64,000 bases of DNA, taken from NCBI GenBank assembly GCA_963922205.1, contig CAWUHX010000359.1, positions 124,001 to 188,000 on the forward strand. Reading direction: 5' to 3'. Positions 1 to 25,713 of the stretch are shown here, piece after piece. A model generated the notes under the pieces. It saw nothing but the letters and a program-made list of their open reading frames with translations. It did not search any database and was not told the origin of the DNA. Positions within the stretch are counted from its first letter, which is position 1. Every line of letters starts with the position of its first letter. Source of the DNA: Romanomermis culicivorax (taxonomy: Eukaryota > Nematoda > Enoplea > Mermithida > Mermithidae). The position numbers and the translations under genes are program-made.

Positions 1-992
1 AAAAAAGAATCGAATGGGCTAGCGCCTTGAAACGCGATCAATTGAAAAAAGAACAGTTAGAGAGCCAACAGCCTCCGACGGCTGGCTCCGAACCAATGAT
101 CGAGGAACCAACAACGTCGCAACAAGCGGAAGCGGCTAGCGAACAACAAAAGTCGCAAAGAACCGTTCGAGAATACAAAGTTGCGCATCGACGACACGGT
201 AGACAGCGTACACCGCCGGAAGAACAGTACCCTAGCGTACCTACAGCACCTATTACGGCTCAAATCCAACCGAGAACGACCGATGATGTAATTATCATTA
301 ATTACTTCAATCGTGCTCATTTGGATTTTGATCCCGTAATTCTACGTCAAGCCACCGCGGCTTCGCAACAAATAGCACAGGATTTTCCTGACTATTTTCA
401 AGCGCGATATTTGCGACGAGATCCGCATTGCACAGAAGAACTCACTGCAGTTCTTCTGAGTTGGATGTGCGATTACTATAAGTACTACGGCGCTGAAAAC
501 GCAATCGTAATAACGCAGCTCACGCTGTTCCTCTTCCACGCCAGACAAGCCTACGATTACAAAACTACCGACAATTCGTATTCGATGGCTCTGCGCTACA
601 TCTTACAATGTCTCACCGACACGCGAGCCCCGAACTATCCGGCAACTGAAGAAAGAAAGAGTATCATTCGAGACATACATCGCGAGTATCAAATCGAAAT
701 GGACAAGCGAGCCGAAGAAAAGAAAAAGAGAGACGCCCAAGCCATGGCAAAAGCGGCCGTACCGCCAAAATACCAAATGACACCGGCTCCGATCATCACT
801 ATGGCAACGACAGCGACAACTCAACCGTCGATGGTTGGAGTGCGAACCTCACTTGGAGCCGCGCAGAGAGCTTTGGCCCCGCGAGCACCGACCACGAGCC
901 AATCGATACAGATGCCCCAGCCGGGTATTCTGAAAGCGGGCAAAACTCCGGTCAAAGTTTTGCCTAAAGGTCGCGGATTTCCGCCGAAATGA
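1..992 (+). CDS. Partial ORF of an LTR-type fossil, unknown function
   Basis: The reading frame is open from the window edge to a stop at 990-992 (about 330 residues), so the true start lies outside. The N-terminal third is Gln/Glu/Pro-rich and polar. A helix-rich middle (about residues 100-230) holds many aromatic and Cys residues, including DYYKYYG. A Lys/Glu-rich helix follows, then a Thr/Pro/Ala-rich tail ending in a basic KGRGFPPK. There is no signal peptide, membrane segment, zinc knuckle or enzyme motif. It is attributed to an LTR-type element only because a polypurine tract and an LTR-like end follow at 1321-1936. The frame looks whole as far as it is visible. It could be a Gag-like or accessory structural protein, or an unrelated host gene. 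I do not recognise the family. Confidence 0.4.
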   Translation, partial: KRIEWASALKRDQLKKEQLESQQPPTAGSEPMIEEPTTSQQAEAASEQQKSQRTVREYKVAHRRHGRQRTPPEEQYPSVPTAPITAQIQPRTTDDVIIINYFNRAHLDFDPVILRQATAASQQIAQDFPDYFQARYLRRDPHCTEELTAVLLSWMCDYYKYYGAENAIVITQLTLFLFHARQAYDYKTTDNSYSMALRYILQCLTDTRAPNYPATEERKSIIRDIHREYQIEMDKRAEEKKKRDAQAMAKAAVPPKYQMTPAPIITMATTATTQPSMVGVRTSLGAAQRALAPRAPTTSQSIQMPQPGILKAGKTPVKVLPKGRGFPPK

Positions 993-1337
993 GTCGAAAG
1001 GGATAAGTATCACGATGCTAACGCATCTCATTTCCTTTTACTAGTTTATTCTTTTCCACTAGAATCTTTTCTTTGAAATCTCTAAAAATTTTAAATTCTC
1101 GGTGCTAAATACTAGTTTTCATTTGCTCATCACTTTGTGCCGTAACATTTTTTGTGATAACATCGTTTAAATTTTCTTTGTTTGTGTAGTATGTGCCGCA
1201 GAGTAGAGAAACGGACAAATCGTCGAAAGAAAACTTGCCCAAAAACGAGCTAAACGCTCTCATTCGATCAATACGCAAATTCACCACGACACGTCGAAAT
1301 CGCCTGAGGCGATTTAGATCGAAAGGGGGAGGAGTGT

Positions 1338-1936
1338 TGTGGAGCAATTTGACGTATTTGTAAAGCTCGTGTCGTTTGCGAGAAAGATCGGCAAGTTTGA
1401 TTTGGAAAGATCGTGACGAGACCACCGAAGAGGCGTGGCTACAATGTGAAGAAATTATGAAAGTGTTCTCGTTAGTCTTTGCATTGTACTGTAGCCAAAA
1501 GGTTGTGTTTTTTGGTGTTTGTCTGGAAAGTGTGTGGCGGCTTTGTACATTAGTAAATTGTGTGAAAAGTCTGTTCTAGATTGAGTCAGACTATTTGGAA
1601 AATAGTTTGAGTGAGCGAGTGAAACTCCTAAGCGGTTAAGAATATACGGCGCGAGTTTCGGCATCCGAAAACCTTTGACGACCTGAGCGAAGATCCCTGG
1701 ATAAAATTGACACAGCGCTCTCTACGAGCCCGTCAATCTCCTGCGTTCGACTATCGTTGCGTTAATTCCGTAAAACACTCCGAGTGTTTCGTCTACAGCG
1801 TTTCGCACGCTTTTCCACGTTCCGTACGTCTCTTCTAAAACGCGCGATAAATCGTCGAGCTACACAGCTAATTTCTCATCTGCGTTCCGTCGTCTACATC
1901 ATCTTATTTTCTCACGCACGACATTTTTTTTCCACA
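1338..1936 (+). repeat. Putative 3' LTR of the left-edge fossil element
   Basis: A purine tract, GAAAGGGGGAGGAG (1321-1334), is followed by a roughly 600-bp stretch that begins TGTGGA and ends TCCACA, a 6-bp terminal inverted repeat of the TG...CA type. The segment has higher GC than the sequence that follows. Just past its end, TTTTTTCCACATT is mirrored by AATGTGGAAAAAA. The partner 5' LTR would lie outside the window, so this cannot be confirmed by pairing. The start could also be at TGTTG, 1335. Confidence 0.35.
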
Positions 1937-3080
1937 TTATAGTGCAAATGTGGAAAAAAACAGTGGCAAAAGCGCCGAAAATTATTTGAATTTTCAGCCC
2001 CTAAAACGTCTAAAAATCAAGGAAATTTAATGTTTGACCAGCCAAAAAATTTGTGCCAATTGGCACAAACGCTCAAAATTTTTTGTGCCATTCCAAATTT
2101 TTTTGTGCCAAAAGTTTTAGCACAAAAAAACACGGAATTAAACCTCTCTTCGATGACAGTACATTGCATAGTCAAGTTACAGCTACTTTGTACACTTCTG
2201 TACATGAGTTTTGGATTTGAAAATATGAAAAATATAACGTGGGCTATGTAATTTAAACTGCTATACGTAGAAGAAACCAAAAAAAGTATTTGCATTCGAT
2301 ACACAATTTTAAATTAGTATGGCATTTTATACTTTAGAAAAATTCGAATTCTCCATAAGAATGAGAAAGGCCCAAATCATTAAAAAACATCATGCTATCC
2401 AGTGTTGATTAGACAGAATTGTTGCAATATTTTGAGTGTTACTCAAAAAATTTTTAGCACGTTACCAGGTTATTGAGGGGAATTTCTGGCTGTTCTGTAT
2501 GCCGCTTATTGACTGAAAAATTCTTCCATTGATTACAAGTGCAATAATAAGCTTTTTATGTCATTCAACTTAAAATGATAGACGCTGTGGAAACCAATAA
2601 AGTAGGTTCAATATGATACGCAAATAGGACTTGTTAGAAAATTTCAGGCTGGAGGAAAACGCAAAAATCTTCCATGACAAAAAGTCATTGAGAAAACATC
2701 ATACTAGCCTATTGTCGACTTTCGCAGAACTGCGTCGGTGTGAATAGCCACTTAGTCAAGTCATTGGAGGAAATTTTCGGCTGTTCTATCTGAAGCAATA
2801 AGCTAAAGTCTGTCCTTTTTGAACTGATTTTCACTGGATCGCTACATCGTCCAAAAAAATGAGTGGAGTTTAGTTTTTCTTCCGTATTGAAATGACTTTG
2901 CATCGATCATTGCAAGATCAATGGATCATACCATCATAGGATTAGATTTTTCATATAAAATATTTTAATGTTACAAATCACACAAATATGTTAGGTACTA
3001 CAAAGGTATTGAAGCTCGAAAAGCAGTATATTTAACACTCTACTTGATGACAACTGTAACACAAAGTATAATTATCACGA
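1937..3080. repeat. Gene-free stretch with two copies of a dispersed repeat ('repeat B')
   Basis: No gene is seen here. About 2390-2600 and 2700-2890 carry diverged copies of one repeat, marked by 'ggctgttctgt', a 'cgcttattgac' block and a 'ttccattgattaca' block. The same repeat recurs at 14,920-15,120 and, reversed, at 22,790-22,930. At 2030-2130 a short segment repeats 'ttttgtgcca' several times. Confidence 0.55.
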
Positions 3081-16398
<13,318 letters not shown>

Positions 16399-19390
16399 CT
16401 AAAAAGGAATGAAAAAGTATGGGCTCAACATTGGATTGGACTAAAATAGAAGACTGGCGTGAAAAATTTGATCCACCTCTGGTAGAATTGCAATCCTGAA
16501 GTTGAATCAAACTTTAACCCAAAAAATATCAAATGCAAAAATTATTGTACTGTTTTTCACAATAAGCACTCGAAACTTATTGTTTTCCATCTCCAATTCA
16601 AAGACAATAGCCTCATGTGTCAAGTTACCTTTACAGTGCTCAAAGACTATGCAGACCTGGTGATCTTTCATGCTTACGATCGGTACGATTATATCATCAG
16701 CACTTGAAAACTGTACCCTATAGCCATGCCTGTAGGCAGGGGTTAGGGGCCATAGCACCCCCAAATGCTTCAAGTGTTGAAAAAAGAAATATTTTCAATT
16801 AGAGAATTGTACTTATTTCTTAGTCCGGCGCAGAGCGCCGGAAAAATTTTCAAGGTATTATATTCTAAAACGCTGGAAACTGAATCTCTGCAACAAACAT
16901 TCCTGAAGAGAAGCCCTAAAATTACAATCCGGAAAGATGACTTCAATTTTGATCGTCTTTAAATGCAAAAGTGCATGTCGGAAAGGTTTCAAAAATTCCA
17001 AGACCCGGGAGAAAAAATTGAGAGATATGATAAAAAATGTCAATTTTCAGCGAAATACTGACTTATTGATTACAAAATGAGACGAGGTCTTTCAATTGAT
17101 ATTAACTGCTGACGGTTAATTAGTAAGTGAAAGTAGATATGCTAACGGCCACGCCTGACAGAAAATAATTATTATTATACCCATGACCCGCGATTCGCGC
17201 CGGAAAATTGTGAGATTTTGACCTTCTAAAGATCACTGAAATGCATCTTTTCGGTTTTGAATTCCCAATAAACCAAGATTTTGATAATTTTCATTTTTAT
17301 AACATGAGCCCGGGGGGACGGCCTCCCCCCCACCGTCCCTCCCTGTGTCCGCCACTGCTGAGAACTTGATGTATGGATTTCAAAAGAGGAAAGTACGATG
17401 GGTGAAGTAAATCAGACGGACTCAACGGATCATTCAATTTTTCTACGCTTATTTCCTGCACCATTTGTGTGTTCATGGCCCTTCATACATGGGCGAACGT
17501 CACTCCTAAAACGAAAAATAACCTGCAGGAAATCAAATGGTCAGCTGCGATTTAATCTGCCGCCGTTACTTCGGTCTTACTGTCAGTATAAGTCTGTCAG
17601 TATGCAAAAATAGTAGATAACCAAGCAGAGTCAACGCGAGGCGGCCGCAGAAAAAATTCTAAAAAGATTTGTGCTTAAAATCTTTCTTCGGAAGAAAAGC
17701 AAATAGGAAAAGGCTGACACTTGCAATGACAATGAGAAAAAGAACACGTAGCGTGAAGAGGTATTGCGAAAACAAGCGCATGTCTAATGAACAGTTTGAC
17801 TCTCGTAATCTGTGAACCGAAATTTTCGTGGATCTTGGAGGAAATTCGGGAAATGATTCCAGATTGAAAGTAACAATGACGTATGGATTTGACTATTCTA
17901 AAAGTTAAAAACGGAAGAAATTTAGAGGGATGGAACAGAAAAATGCCTACAGATCAAAACAATATACATTCTTTTGGATCGCATCGGATCAACAAAATTT
18001 TCGTGCTGCTGTTGCATAGTAAACTTTTTTACCCTCGAGAATCAAAAGTCAGCACACAATTCGATGACCATGACTATCTTGATCATTTGGAAACTTGATG
18101 TGGTCTTCAATTGCCGATCATGGGACAGAAACATTGGAGGCGGTAATATTGTACGCACTTAAACGGCTACAGTATGCCAGACAGATATTTTGATCGGTGA
18201 ATCTAAGGAACAGATGAAAATATCGAACCGACAATGTGAATAGAGTTTCTAAAAATGTTTTATGAGTAAGGTTATCTTGATGAAAACGAAGTCGCTATCC
18301 AAGTCTAGTCAAGAATGCAATGAAATGGAGATTTCCATTAGGGACCTTACTAATGAAAACTATTATAAAATGGGTGGAAAACTGATAATTCCTTAATATC
18401 TATGAGAAAAAGATCCCTATTTCAAACCGAACGCACTGTTGTGGAATGAAGGCATCGTACAAGCAAAAAATGAGTGAATAAAATTGCTTTCTTTTAATTT
18501 GCCTAGAATTAAAGGGTGGTCGGAATATACACATAGACGTACTCAATAAAAATAATACGCAAAAAAAAGAAAATTATCAGCAGAGCCGTTTTATTTCGAG
18601 GGCTCTGATATTCAGTTGATAGAATTTATGTTTGCTCGAAATGCATCTGACTGAAAATTTAAACGGAAAAAAGTATTCTTTCATATTTCTTACGCCAAAC
18701 CAAGAACTGAAAACCTTTTGTTGCAAATCCATTCAAACGAACCGCCAGTCTATTTTTGAGTAAAAAATTCTTCAGTAAATGCTTTGTGCAAACGATCTTC
18801 AAGTCGTCACATATTTGTGTTATTTTTTTAATTCACAAGCATCTCATATAAAACATATTACAGAATGCTCAGTCTTTGAATTCGGAGCTTATTCTAAGTT
18901 TAAATATCGATTTAAACTGATTTATTCGAATTGATAAATTGATCAAGTGCCATAAGTGGAATAAGTTGAGAATTAATACCTCATTCAATTCGAATTATAG
19001 ACTTCATGAAACCATATGAACTCAAAACTTGATTTGACCCATGTTGCTGTAATTTATTGCTGAACTGATCTGGAAGACAAATGAAAGTCTAAACCTGTTT
19101 ATGTAAAATTGAAAAGCATGACTACAATATTTTATATTTAAACGGAGAATTTATAAACCCAATCAGCTTGTTCTGTAACAATTTAGTCAAAAATACCGCA
19201 TCGAGTGTTTGGAGTGAACAATGTCGGATACTTTAAAGAAAGAAAGGTACAATGCGTTACAAGATCTCAAGAAATTAGTGGCATGGGAGTGGAAATGCAT
19301 AATGAATTCATATGAGTATCAACAAAAACGATATGAGATTTACATATTCCTCAAACCAGAAGGAATCGTGAATTATAACGCCAAATTTAA
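16399..19390. other. Upstream of the ATPase gene; no gene recognised
   Basis: No convincing exon was found, although an upstream ATPase exon may lie here. At 16,725-17,365 two GC-rich patches, 'cctgtaggcaggggttaggggcc' and 'gggacggcctcccccccacc', bracket an AT-rich core and may be the remains of a transposon. At 18,650-18,860 there is a degraded copy of the 245-bp MITE. Confidence 0.4.
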
Positions 19391-19394
19391 ACAA

Positions 19395-19645
19395 TATAGT
19401 TATAGTCTCTTTTTTATAAAATGCTTCCAAATAGAAAAATTACACAAATCAGTACTGTCGTCAAAATCGTTTACATAGTGCTTTTACCGTAAAATTTTTC
19501 ACTCGAAAAATTGTTATAGGTGAGCTCAGTATGCTCAGAAATTTCCAGACCTATATGACACATTGTTCATCAGAAAATCATGAAAATCTGACATACTACT
19601 TGCTTTCCACTCGTATTATTTAGAAACATTTCAAGAAAAATATAC
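19395..19645. mobile_element. Copy of the ~245-bp 'TAGTCTG' MITE
   Basis: It begins 'gttatagtctcttttttataaaatgctt' and ends 'agaaacatttcaagaaaaatata', in reverse orientation to the copy at 20,542. It shares the block 'cagtactgtcgtcaaaatcg' with the copy at 49,655. Confidence 0.65.
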
Positions 19646-20541
19646 CATAGATACATAATATCACACCTAAACAGAACCAAAAATTTTTTAAAGGCATTAA
19701 GGAAATTATGTCATAAAGGGGCTTACTGTATCTTCATGCAAAATCAATGAGCCGCTCTCGTTTGAATGCTAAGTATACCTCAACGTGATTTTTTCGTAAA
19801 TCTTCGGCTCTTTATGCTGTTGAGGATCTTTTTGTGGGAATATCCCCATTAATTTTAGATTTCGATCTCAACATATTCAACTAATTAACATTTCCTTACC
19901 TCGGAATCTGCTAATGCAGAATCCATCTTGATTGAATATTCAATTTTATATGAAGGTCGTAAAATTAATGTCAAATAATATTATACACGAAATATTCATG
20001 TTTCTGTAATGCTGTTCATTTTAATAACAGTAAGATAAGGAGTATAGTGACAAAACCGGAATAGGAGCTAAAACTCAATGTTCATGAAATAAGAGCTTTC
20101 CCTTATTGAATGCACACGAGCATAGTATCGTTATTCGGTAGAAAGTAATGAGCTTCCTTCAGGCAGGAGTCCCGTAGTTTTTGAACACATTAGCACGTTT
20201 TTCGTTGCCTAGTGAACAAAAACAAACATTCTCCCCTTGGGTTCACCTAATCGAGTTCATGTATCATTATTTCAATAGTTTCGCACTGTGATAGATCATT
20301 CTTATTATGGAGGTAATAGCATCATAGTTCAACATTAGTTCCATGGTTTGAAATTTGGTGGTATAACACACATCTTAAACAATTTTCCACAGAGTATTTT
20401 GTAACAACACCAAAAACAGAAACATAGTTGAATCTGCAAGAGTCCCATTCAAAATTTTTACCAATGAGCCTCAATAAGAGCATCAGGTGCAATCGATTAT
20501 TCGACTTCCACTTTTTCAAAGAAAGCCCACAAGTTGCAACT

Positions 20542-20790
20542 ATAGTCTGTTTTTCTTGAAATGTTCCTAAATATTAACAGTGGAAAGCAAGTACTATTGC
20601 CGACTTTTAAGATTTTCCGCCAAACGGTACGTCACATAGAGCTGAAAACCTATGGGCAAACTTGACCAAACTTTAACCATTTTTTTGAGTAGAAAATTTC
20701 ATTGTCAAAAGTTTGTGCAAACGATTTCAGTGACGGAGCTAATTTTTCTCAATTTTCACTTTACAAGCATTTTATAAAAAACAGACTATA
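20542..20790. mobile_element. Intact-looking ~245-bp MITE, TIR TATAGTCTGTTTTT
   Basis: The left end TATAGTCTGTTTTTCTTGAA is mirrored at the right by TTTTATAAAAAACAGACTATA, with some mismatches. There is no coding capacity. Related copies lie at 8590, 18,650, 19,395, 34,842, 45,361, 46,327 and 49,655. TA at both tips would fit a Tc1/mariner-type insertion, but this is inference. Confidence 0.7.
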
Positions 20791-20845
20791 AGGAATTACA
20801 TTTCTGTGAAAGTTCGCTTGCAAATTTTTGTATAACAATGGTGCC

Positions 20846-21144
20846 ATACCTAAACATAAGTGAGCTAACTCAAATCAGCCTCAACAATTCAAATCAGCTA
20901 AAAAGTCTAGATTGAAGCATGAGTGAAATTTCAAAAGTTATGTGTCAACAGTACTGTAAATGTAACAAAAAACTCACTGAAGTATTTTCCAAATTTATGA
21001 CACTAAAATGCTCGTAAATTTAAAAAAATGTCTGAAACAAATTGATGTCTGACAAAATCTTTTACGCCAAGCTTTCAATCTAGACTTTTTAGCTGATTTG
21101 AATTGTTGAGGCTGATTTGAGTTAGCTCACTTATGTTTAGGTAT
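20846..21144. mobile_element. Small hairpin MITE with identical 71-bp arms
   Basis: 20,846-20,916 is the exact reverse complement of 21,074-21,144 (71 of 71 bases by eye). The arms begin ATACCTAAACATAAGTGAGC. The 157-bp centre is AT-rich and non-coding. Confidence 0.85.
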
Positions 21145-21188
21145 GTATATGGCATGGGATTTAGCAGAACATTATAAGAGCTAAGAAA

Positions 21189-22341
21189 CAGCGGCCGGTT
21201 TCATCAAAGCGACTTAAGCTCCAGCTGTGCTGCAGCTTAACTCTATATGTTATACCATTGTCGCTAAGCTGCAGCTCAGCTGTAGCCTAACTCGTACACA
21301 AAACATGTCGAGAAAGTTAAGCTACAGCTGAGCTGCACCTTAACGGCAATGCTATAATATATACAGTTAAGCTACAGCTTAAGCTGCAGCTTAAATCTCT
21401 CGATATGTTTTGTGCAGGAGTTAAGCTGCAGCTGAGCTGAACCCTAGCCTTTCGTGTGGAGAAAATGGTTCCATAGCGCATTGCCCGGATTTTATCCAAA
21501 AACTTTTCGTTCGATTATCGATTTTTTTTACAGTCTTTAGTAGTGGTTTATCGACTAGAAAAAATTTCATTTGTTGGAACTTTGCCAGTAGCTTGCGTAG
21601 GCAATTTTGGAAGTTTGTTAAGCTATAAATCGCTAGAGTGTCGGGTATGGCAGGAGATGGCGGTCCACCGCTCATTGCTGACGCCCACTTCCTTGGATCA
21701 TGCGTCGCTTTTGAGCCGAACTTTTCAAAGTGGACCATTTTGTAGCCGAGTCTTTGACGTCACGCACTGCTTCAGGAAACGCCGCATTTAATAAGGAAGT
21801 AATTTCTTCCCAAGCACGCTTTTTCCGCTTTTCAGTCGCAGCATCTTTTTGATTAGCTTCCAAAACTGATCGATGTGATAAACATAATTCGCTCAGGTGA
21901 CCAAAATCCGAACGAACTAATTAAGTGCCAAAAATCGCATCCGCGAGTTGCCGGTATCGACGAAGTTCCAATAAAAGACGAAATTTTTTCTAGTCGATTG
22001 GAAAAAAAATCAAACAGAAAGTTTTAGGGTAAAATCTGCGCAATGCGCCATGGAAACATTCCTTTATACGAAGAGGTGCAGCTCAGCTACAGCTTAACTC
22101 GTACACAAAACATATCGAGAAAGTTAAGCTGCAGCTTAAGCTGTAGCTTAACTCTTTATGTTATAGCATTGCCGTTAAGGTGCAGCTCAGCTGTAGCTGA
22201 ACTTTCTCAACATGTTTTGCGTACGAGTTAAGCTACAGCTGAGCTGCAGCTTAACGACAACGGTATAACATATAGAGTTAAGCTGGAGCTTAAGCTGCAG
22301 CTCAGCTGGAGCTTAAGTCGCTTTGATGAAACCGGCCCCAG
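21189..22341. mobile_element. PIF/Harbinger-type element with AGCTGCAGCTTAA arrays, CAG duplication
   Basis: The ends are CGGCCGGTTTCATCAAAGCG (from 21,192) and, reversed, GGGCCGGTTTCATCAAAGCG (to 22,338). Direct CAG copies flank them at 21,189-21,191 and 22,339-22,341. Both subterminal zones (about 21,212-21,440 and 22,075-22,320) repeat the word TTAAGCTGCAGCT and variants in both orientations. The core encodes the remains of a Myb/SANT-like protein. Three-bp duplications (TWA or CWG) and a Myb-like second gene are hallmarks of PIF/Harbinger. No DDE transposase is present, so the element is non-autonomous. Confidence 0.8.
21500..21940 (-). pseudogene. Harbinger Myb/SANT-like DNA-binding protein remnant
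   Basis: Read on the minus strand, an open block (about 21,930-21,670) encodes EKRKKRAWEEITSLLNAAFP and later ATKWSTLKSSAQKR, the tryptophan-helix pattern of Myb/SANT-like proteins in Harbinger transposons. The family-typical GGPPSPAIPDTLAIYSL continues in a different frame (about 21,660-21,610), so there is at least one frameshift near 21,700. In intact elements this protein helps bring the transposase to the transposon ends. Here it is too short and broken to be active. Confidence 0.7.
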
Positions 22342-24470
22342 TACTTGCCTTCCAGTTTCACTTTTTATTAGCGTAAGAAAAACAGAGTATAGTGAGAAAA
22401 ACAGAGAGTCCCTGATATGAGGAGGGAGGGTTCCCAAGTGTAAATTCTGACTAATGATGTTATAATGCTTCGAAAGCCCACAGAAACCTAAATAATGTTA
22501 CGCTGACCATCTTTTCCTCAGGCCTTTTTACACTGAAATTTGCTGAACTATCCAAACTTACTGAACTAATTTCAGAAACTATAACCTATAACAGGTATGG
22601 ATAAGTGGAAAATCACACTCGATGAAGCTTACTGTTATAGGAGAAGTTTCTCCAGGGAAGTCAATCTGATCTCACACCATTTTCGAGTTGTGTTTGAACT
22701 TCACAAATGTTCAGAACTGTGTATTTTATATAGTATTATACTCCACTCATTTTGAAATGATCCATACAGCATGAAAATAAGTTCAATACCAAAAAACAAG
22801 TAAGCTTATCACTGTAATCAACGAAAGAATTTTGTCGTCAGTGGGCGGCAGACAGAACAACTGGAAATTTCCTTGAATAACCTGATTACGTGTCAAAATT
22901 TCTCGAGTAGCACTCGGGTAGCGACTGTGAATAAGCATGTTTTTTTAATGATTTTGGTCTTTCCCATTTTCAAGACGAAATTCAGCATTTTTTACAGTAT
23001 AAAGTTTTCCTTGTTGGTTTTCGCTGCTCAAGCGGATCGTAGACACGAACGCTTCGCCCAATGGACATTATTGTATTGCTGTTCGCAAATTATCTATCTA
23101 ATGCAATTTCAGACTCTGCGGTATAAGTGAACTTACCACTGCACACCATATTTACACGAATTCTAGGGTGAATATGGTCTATAGACAAAAAATTAGTGTA
23201 ACATTATTCCTTTGCTTAATTTATAGAATGGACTATAAAATGTAAATTTTTAAATTTCGGAATACCTTTCCTTGTGAGAGTTTGACTGATATTTGAATAT
23301 TGACTTCATTCGGCTAAATGGTGAATCCTACGCCGATTTACACGTTGAATCATTTTCTTCAGATTCTTCCATCCGCATCAGATGGATATGATAAAAAATA
23401 TTAATCAAATGAATAATTCTTTCCTACAATGACGATCAGCTGCCACCAGCGAAACCGCAACAAAAATTGTTTTTTTCCGATAAGCTTGCGCTCGCCAAAT
23501 CTGTTTCCGTTAAGGATTTATGAAAACCTGTAGTGATCAGTAGATTGCGTTCTCTTTTTGAGCCGAATTCTGAAGATCAAAAATTTGTTGAGCTAATGAG
23601 ACAGTATTCTGTTCAGAATATGTTTTCCATTTTGTCTGATTCCTTCTCAATTTAGTTTTCCATAAGATAACAATGTACCGAGTAGTTTAGCTTCTTTTTT
23701 TTTGATCAATTTTTTGATCAGATGACTTACCGAGATATTCTCATGTCTCTTAGCTGTGCCTGAAAATACCTGTTCGGCGTCAGCTATTGTATTTTTCTAC
23801 AATCCATCCTAAAATATGTGAATGCTTTTTTGACATACATGGTAATGATCAATTTGCAATACAACTAAACAGTAGGTACAAAAAAATATGCGAATCCAAA
23901 ATGTAAATGCACCTGTTCAAACGAAAAAATGCATGGGCTAAAAAAATTTGTGGCGGTAAAATATCTTCCAACATTCGAGAAATTAGCACTGAAAATCTAA
24001 TGCGACAAAGCTGGTGCCAAAAGTCAGATTGATTATTTCAATCTCATAAGATTCAAGTGTGAATGGTTCAAATCGTGTGTTTTTGAATAAAACCATATAT
24101 TTATACTCCTGAAAATATCACGCTCATGATGTTTCGTTCATTGAATTCTGTCTCGATATTTCTCGCATCCAAACCTACTACCCCTGGAAGTTTTATAAAA
24201 AAACGGCGGAACAAAACTGCAGATAATAATTTCTGAGTCAATATTTTTTTCTCACAAGTAGAAAGTATGGACCTACGAAAACTCGAATATTGGCTTCACG
24301 AGGAATTCCCTATTGTTCCTCATTTTTTGCCATTGAGTCTGCATTTTGCATCACCGAGGCTCTCTTGAAATTCAATTTCATATTTAAAATGGCAGCAGCG
24401 AGTCTGATAATCTTCACAGCTTTAAAATAGATCGGAACATTATTACTGTGAACACGGGTCACTGTTTTTT
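22342..24470. other. Gene-free stretch
   Basis: No gene is seen. A reversed copy of repeat B lies at about 22,790-22,930. The rest is AT-rich and without structure I can identify. Confidence 0.5.
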
Positions 24471-25019
24471 ATCACGAAATCTTTAGCCAAATGACTAAAG
24501 TGGGCAAAAAAATGGGCCAACCGAAATATCCTACTACAGCATGCCCCACGGCTAAAGACGATCGTTTATTGATTCAGTTATTTACTCGGCTAATGGGCTA
24601 ATGAACAAAATATACATTTTAAATGTCAATCATGCATATATGTACATATATGATAACTTCTGTATTACTTTTGTCATATTTGTATATTTTTAAATATGCT
24701 AATGAAACACATTGTACATTTAGCACAAGGCCAAAGGAAAAGCAACACATGATTTTTATTTGCAAGAGTTCGCGCGACAACTTGTTTCTTCTGTTTCTTC
24801 CTCTTCATGATATTTCAAAAGTTGAGTCGTGGGGATGACACACCGGTAAGTTCGCAATACATTCGAGGTTACTTTGAGTGCTGCACAAGTAACCCATAAA
24901 GCATGAGCGATCGAGGTCAATAACACAGATGTTGAAACTTCTCAGTATTACTAGTTGGCTTTTTTTCGCTTTATACATGCTAAATAAAACAACCGCTGAG
25001 CTGATGTCTGTTGAAATAC

Positions 25020-25595
25020 ATCTGCGCCGTTTATTAGAGGGCGCCGTTAATTAGAGGGCGCTGTTAAATATATTTTTCACGAAGTTAGGGTTTGCTTTTC
25101 CATTTACTAATTCATAAACAATGTGTGATGCAAACAAAAACGAGATTAACCACATTTTACAATTCAATTTCTTCAATTTCTTCATCGGATGCAATATTGT
25201 TGAAAAAATTCAAATCCAGATTATTTTCATCTAAATCTTCATCGTTTATGATGACATTGATTTCGCTTGAATCTTGTGACCCACTGTTAAGCAAAGCATC
25301 ATTCTTTTCAATCAACATTTGTTTGCCAGCTGCACATTTGTTGCCATCCTGGGAACATGCAATTTCAATCACTACTGTTAACGGTTAACGCTGGTCTACA
25401 GTTTACACTGACATTTGGTACCTAAATTCCTCTATTAAACGGCGCACCAGATGTTGTGACATGGAATCCTCTAATAAGTGGCGCGCCGTTTATTGGAGGG
25501 CGCTGTCTATTACTTTTTCCAGCTTGTAGTCACCCCGTTTATTAGAGGGCGCTGCTTATTAGAGGGCGCTGTTTATTAGAATAAATACGGTAATG
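25020..25595. mobile_element. DNA transposon remnant with TTTATTAGAGGGCGC words
   Basis: Words of the type CGTTTATTAGAGGGCGCTG occur twice at the left (25,025-25,070) and several times at the right (25,475-25,590), with inverted copies near 25,430-25,460. The right tip reads, reversed, CCGTATTTATTCTAATAAAC. On the minus strand 25,372-25,157 is an open block of about 71 residues with a strongly acidic C-terminus (NIASDEEIEEIEL), like the acidic tails of pogo-type transposases. That link is speculative. Confidence 0.55.
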
Positions 25596-25713
25596 GAGCA
25601 CACATAATTCATATATTGCACGTTGCCTCTGAAAATCTCTAAAGACCATGGACAGGATGAAATGTGAGATATGCAAATGCAACTCCTTGGGTCAAAACTG
25701 ATATTAAGCTTAG

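Noticed and set aside
1105-1425. 106-codon minus-strand frame
   Set aside because: It crosses the polypurine tract and LTR-like start of the plus-strand fossil and has no recognisable features.
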